A stretch of 17,365 bases of DNA from assembly GCA_020048595.1 (NCBI GenBank), contig JAIFMH010000075.1, forward strand, positions 1-17,365, written 5' to 3'. This stretch comes from Bacteroidota bacterium (GTDB lineage: Bacteria; Bacteroidota; Bacteroidia; Bacteroidales; UBA4417). The notes under the pieces are model-generated. The model did not search any database, was not told the DNA's origin, and saw only the letters and a list, made by a program, of their open reading frames with translations. Shown piece after piece: positions 15,500-17,365 of this stretch. Numbering within the stretch: the first letter of the stretch is position 1; every line of letters starts with the position of its first letter. The position numbers were made by a program, and so were the translations under genes.

Positions 15500-16825
15500 A
15501 TGAAAGATTTTGCACCAATTAAAAAACTATTGAGTTACCTGGATCTCGACAGTGATGTTGATGATTTTGAAAAAATCCACGAAACCATTGAAAAGGATAT
15601 AATTTTTAAAGGTACCAACCTTTGGATTTTAATTTTTGCGATTATTATTGCTTCTGTAGGGTTGAATATGAACTCTACCGCAGTAGTAATAGGAGCAATG
15701 CTTATTTCTCCGCTCATGGGCCCGATAAATGGAATGGGTTACAGTATTGCCACATATAACTTTGCACTTTTCAGGAAAGCGGCTAAAAACTTTTCTTTTG
15801 CAGTAGTGGCTAGTTTAATCGCATCTACAGCTTACTTTGCGATGAGTCCTATTTCAACAGCTCATTCCGAATTGTTAGCGCGCACAAGTCCTACCATTTA
15901 CGATGTAATAATAGCTTTGTTTGGTGGTTTAGCAGGAATAGTAGCAATCAGCAGCAAACATAAAGGGAATGTTATTCCGGGTGTGGCAATTGCTACGGCT
16001 TTAATGCCACCGCTTTGCACGGCGGGATATGGCCTGGCTACAAGCCAAATAAATTATTTTTTCGGTGCGTTTTATCTGTTCACTATTAATACCGTGTTTA
16101 TTGCAATATCCTCGGTTGTAATTTCCCAAATTCTGAAATTCCCGATCCGGACAATTGTCGACTCCAGGCAAAAGAAAAAAGTGAACAGGTGGATAACCAT
16201 TATTATAACCCTGGTGTTGCTTCCGAGTATATACTTTGGCTATAACCTTGTTAAATTAGAAAGATTTAAATCCAATGCAACCCGGTTTGTTAATGAAGTA
16301 AGTGTTATTGATGGACATTATTTATTAAAAAACGAGATCCGGCCTATCCGGAAAACAATTTTATTGGTCTATACAGGAGTATCCTTAAATGAGGATCAAA
16401 AAAAGAGCGTGGTAGAGAAAGCAGAGACTTTTTCTTTAAAGGATGTTAAAATTGAATTTCCGCAGGGACAATCAGCTACTGAAATTGGAAAGGAAAAAAC
16501 AGAGAATGAAAAAATAAAAACCGAGATGAATCGCTTGTCACTTCAACTTAAAGAAAAGGAAAAGCTTGTTGATAGTATAAACACTATAAATTACCTCGGC
16601 CAACAGATTCTTGGTGAAATACAAAGCCTGTATCCCGGGATCATTAATTGTACTTATTCCGAATCCTATTTATTTGGAGATTCCCTATCCAGTCCCGAAA
16701 AAGTTAAAATTGTTGTTTTTACAACAAATGGCACAATTCTAAGAAGTAGTGATAAAATTAAAATTGAGAATTGGCTGAAAACCAGGATTAAGTCAGACAG
16801 GATTAAGGTTTTTTACGAAAAGTAG
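15500..16825 (+). CDS. DUF389 (TIGR00341-type) integral membrane protein with C-terminal soluble extension
   Basis: A 441-residue inner-membrane protein of unknown function. The DUF389 core has the family signatures GLNMNSTAVVIGAMLISPLMG (about 54-74) and GVAIATALMPPLCTAGYGLA (about 161-180), within roughly six to seven hydrophobic segments (about 40-56, 58-80, 98-116, 134-150, 158-180, 184-210, 230-249). After the last helix comes a soluble part (about 255-441) that looks like two copies of a small beta-alpha-beta unit: one at about 285-320 (TILLVYTGVSLNEDQKK) and one at about 401-438 (KIVVFTTNGTILRSSDKIKI). They are separated by a charged helix likely to form a coiled coil (about 328-362). 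Monocistronic by appearance, between the glmS terminator and a convergent gene. Membership is firm; the transport or sensing role is not established. The tail suggests a regulatory or assembly role, by inference. Confidence 0.87.
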   Translation: MKDFAPIKKLLSYLDLDSDVDDFEKIHETIEKDIIFKGTNLWILIFAIIIASVGLNMNSTAVVIGAMLISPLMGPINGMGYSIATYNFALFRKAAKNFSFAVVASLIASTAYFAMSPISTAHSELLARTSPTIYDVIIALFGGLAGIVAISSKHKGNVIPGVAIATALMPPLCTAGYGLATSQINYFFGAFYLFTINTVFIAISSVVISQILKFPIRTIVDSRQKKKVNRWITIIITLVLLPSIYFGYNLVKLERFKSNATRFVNEVSVIDGHYLLKNEIRPIRKTILLVYTGVSLNEDQKKSVVEKAETFSLKDVKIEFPQGQSATEIGKEKTENEKIKTEMNRLSLQLKEKEKLVDSINTINYLGQQILGEIQSLYPGIINCTYSESYLFGDSLSSPEKVKIVVFTTNGTILRSSDKIKIENWLKTRIKSDRIKVFYEK

Positions 16826-16937
16826 GAAATTGAGAGAAATAGTGGCGTTTTATCTCAAATTATTTACTGCTGTAATCGATTAACTAAATCTAATTTTCGT
16901 CAATGGCGTATAATTGGCTAACAAAGTTTTTGTGGGC

Positions 16938-17365
16938 CTATTCTTCTGTACTAAGCCAATCCCAAAAATTACTTTTATGAATAATCTTTGTTTCCTCCGG
17001 AAGATAAGTTTCAACAAATGACAGTGCAAATTTCACTTTTCTGTTTTCGTTAAACTTAAACTCAAATGCAGATAACTTGCCATTAGTTTCTTCAATATAA
17101 TCAATCTCTGTCTGGCTTGTTGTTCTCCAGAAATAGGAATTGCAAGGAATGGCCCTTTCATTAAGCATCTTTTTTCTTTCAGACATTAAATAGTTCTCCC
17201 AAAGACTTCCAACATCTGTTCGGAGATCAAGAGGGCTAAAATTATTAATTACCGAGTTTCGGATACCATTGTCATAAAAATAGATCTTCTTACTCCGCTG
17301 AAGTTCATTTCTCAGGTTACGTGCAAAAGATGGTAATGTAAATACAATGAAATTCTTTTCGAGGA
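16938..17365 (-). CDS. C-terminal part of a DUF4143-type AAA ATPase, truncated by the right edge
   Basis: The frame stays open from the stop at 16938 to the right edge, so the visible 141 residues are the C-terminus of a longer protein, not a small gene starting at the internal Met at 17186. Signatures of the DUF4143 domain are clear: KIYFYDNGIRNSVINNF, LDLRTDVGSLWENYL, SYFWRTTSQTEIDYIEE and the FEFKFNE strand, where the spaced acidic and lysine residues resemble a restriction-endonuclease-like PD-(D/E)xK fold. Full members are about 380-400 residues with an N-terminal P-loop ATPase (AAA_14), so about 250 residues, including Walker A and B, lie outside. They are common, often multicopy, in Bacteroidota and archaea, with unclear function (a toxin, defence or mobile-element link has been suggested). 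It converges on the DUF389 gene, with 112 bp between them and no clear terminator. Confidence 0.85.
   Translation of the reverse strand, partial: LEKNFIVFTLPSFARNLRNELQRSKKIYFYDNGIRNSVINNFSPLDLRTDVGSLWENYLMSERKKMLNERAIPCNSYFWRTTSQTEIDYIEETNGKLSAFEFKFNENRKVKFALSFVETYLPEETKIIHKSNFWDWLSTEE

Noticed and set aside
16826..16937. Bidirectional terminator between the convergent DUF389 and DUF4143 genes
   Set aside because: Only a weak GAGA/TCTC pairing was found, without a stable stem or T-run.

Overview
The window looks like an ordinary chromosomal segment of a Bacteroidota bacterium, probably a Bacteroidales-like lineage. The signs are: a protein ending in a type IX secretion (Por) sorting domain; a DUF4270 lipoprotein; a half-length GT5 'glycogen synthase' of the kind found in this phylum; repeated TAnnTTTG promoter -7 boxes upstream of genes; little or no Shine-Dalgarno signal; and moderately AT-rich DNA. 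No rRNA, tRNA, CRISPR array, insertion sequence or phage module was seen.

Layout, left to right. (1) lnt (48-1661), apolipoprotein N-acyltransferase, with a -7 box just inside the left edge. (2) A 556-bp gap with a CACTAAG repeat cluster, a 15-bp C/T-rich tandem repeat, two candidate promoters and three GGAAAC-core repeats that may be an operator. (3) A compact plus-strand efflux operon (2218-8840): TetR regulator, TolC-type outer-membrane channel, lipoprotein membrane-fusion adaptor and a 1133-residue RND pump, closed by a strong terminator. (4) A secreted CxxCH (haem-binding type) 'choice-of-anchor V' protein with a T9SS tail (9290-10060), with its own promoter and terminator. (5) A GT5-like half-protein followed by a DUF4270 lipoprotein that starts at TTG (10483-12650). 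(6) A 655-bp gap with a sigma-54-like site and a TAnnTTTG box. (7) glmS (13306-15144) with a terminator. (8) A DUF389 membrane protein with an unusual soluble tail (15500-16825). (9) On the minus strand, the C-terminal 141 residues of a DUF4143-type AAA ATPase that runs off the right edge.

Functionally, the efflux operon is one tripartite pump with its likely local repressor. lnt finishes lipoprotein maturation, which the adaptor and the DUF4270 protein would need if they are lipoproteins as predicted. glmS makes glucosamine-6-phosphate for peptidoglycan and LPS. Most of the window therefore concerns the cell envelope. I found no clear new multi-gene system. The points most worth following are the duplicated module in the DUF389 tail, the extra membrane helices and Lys-to-Arg change in the RND pump, the non-canonical GT5 protein, and the candidate regulatory sites upstream of tetR and glmS.
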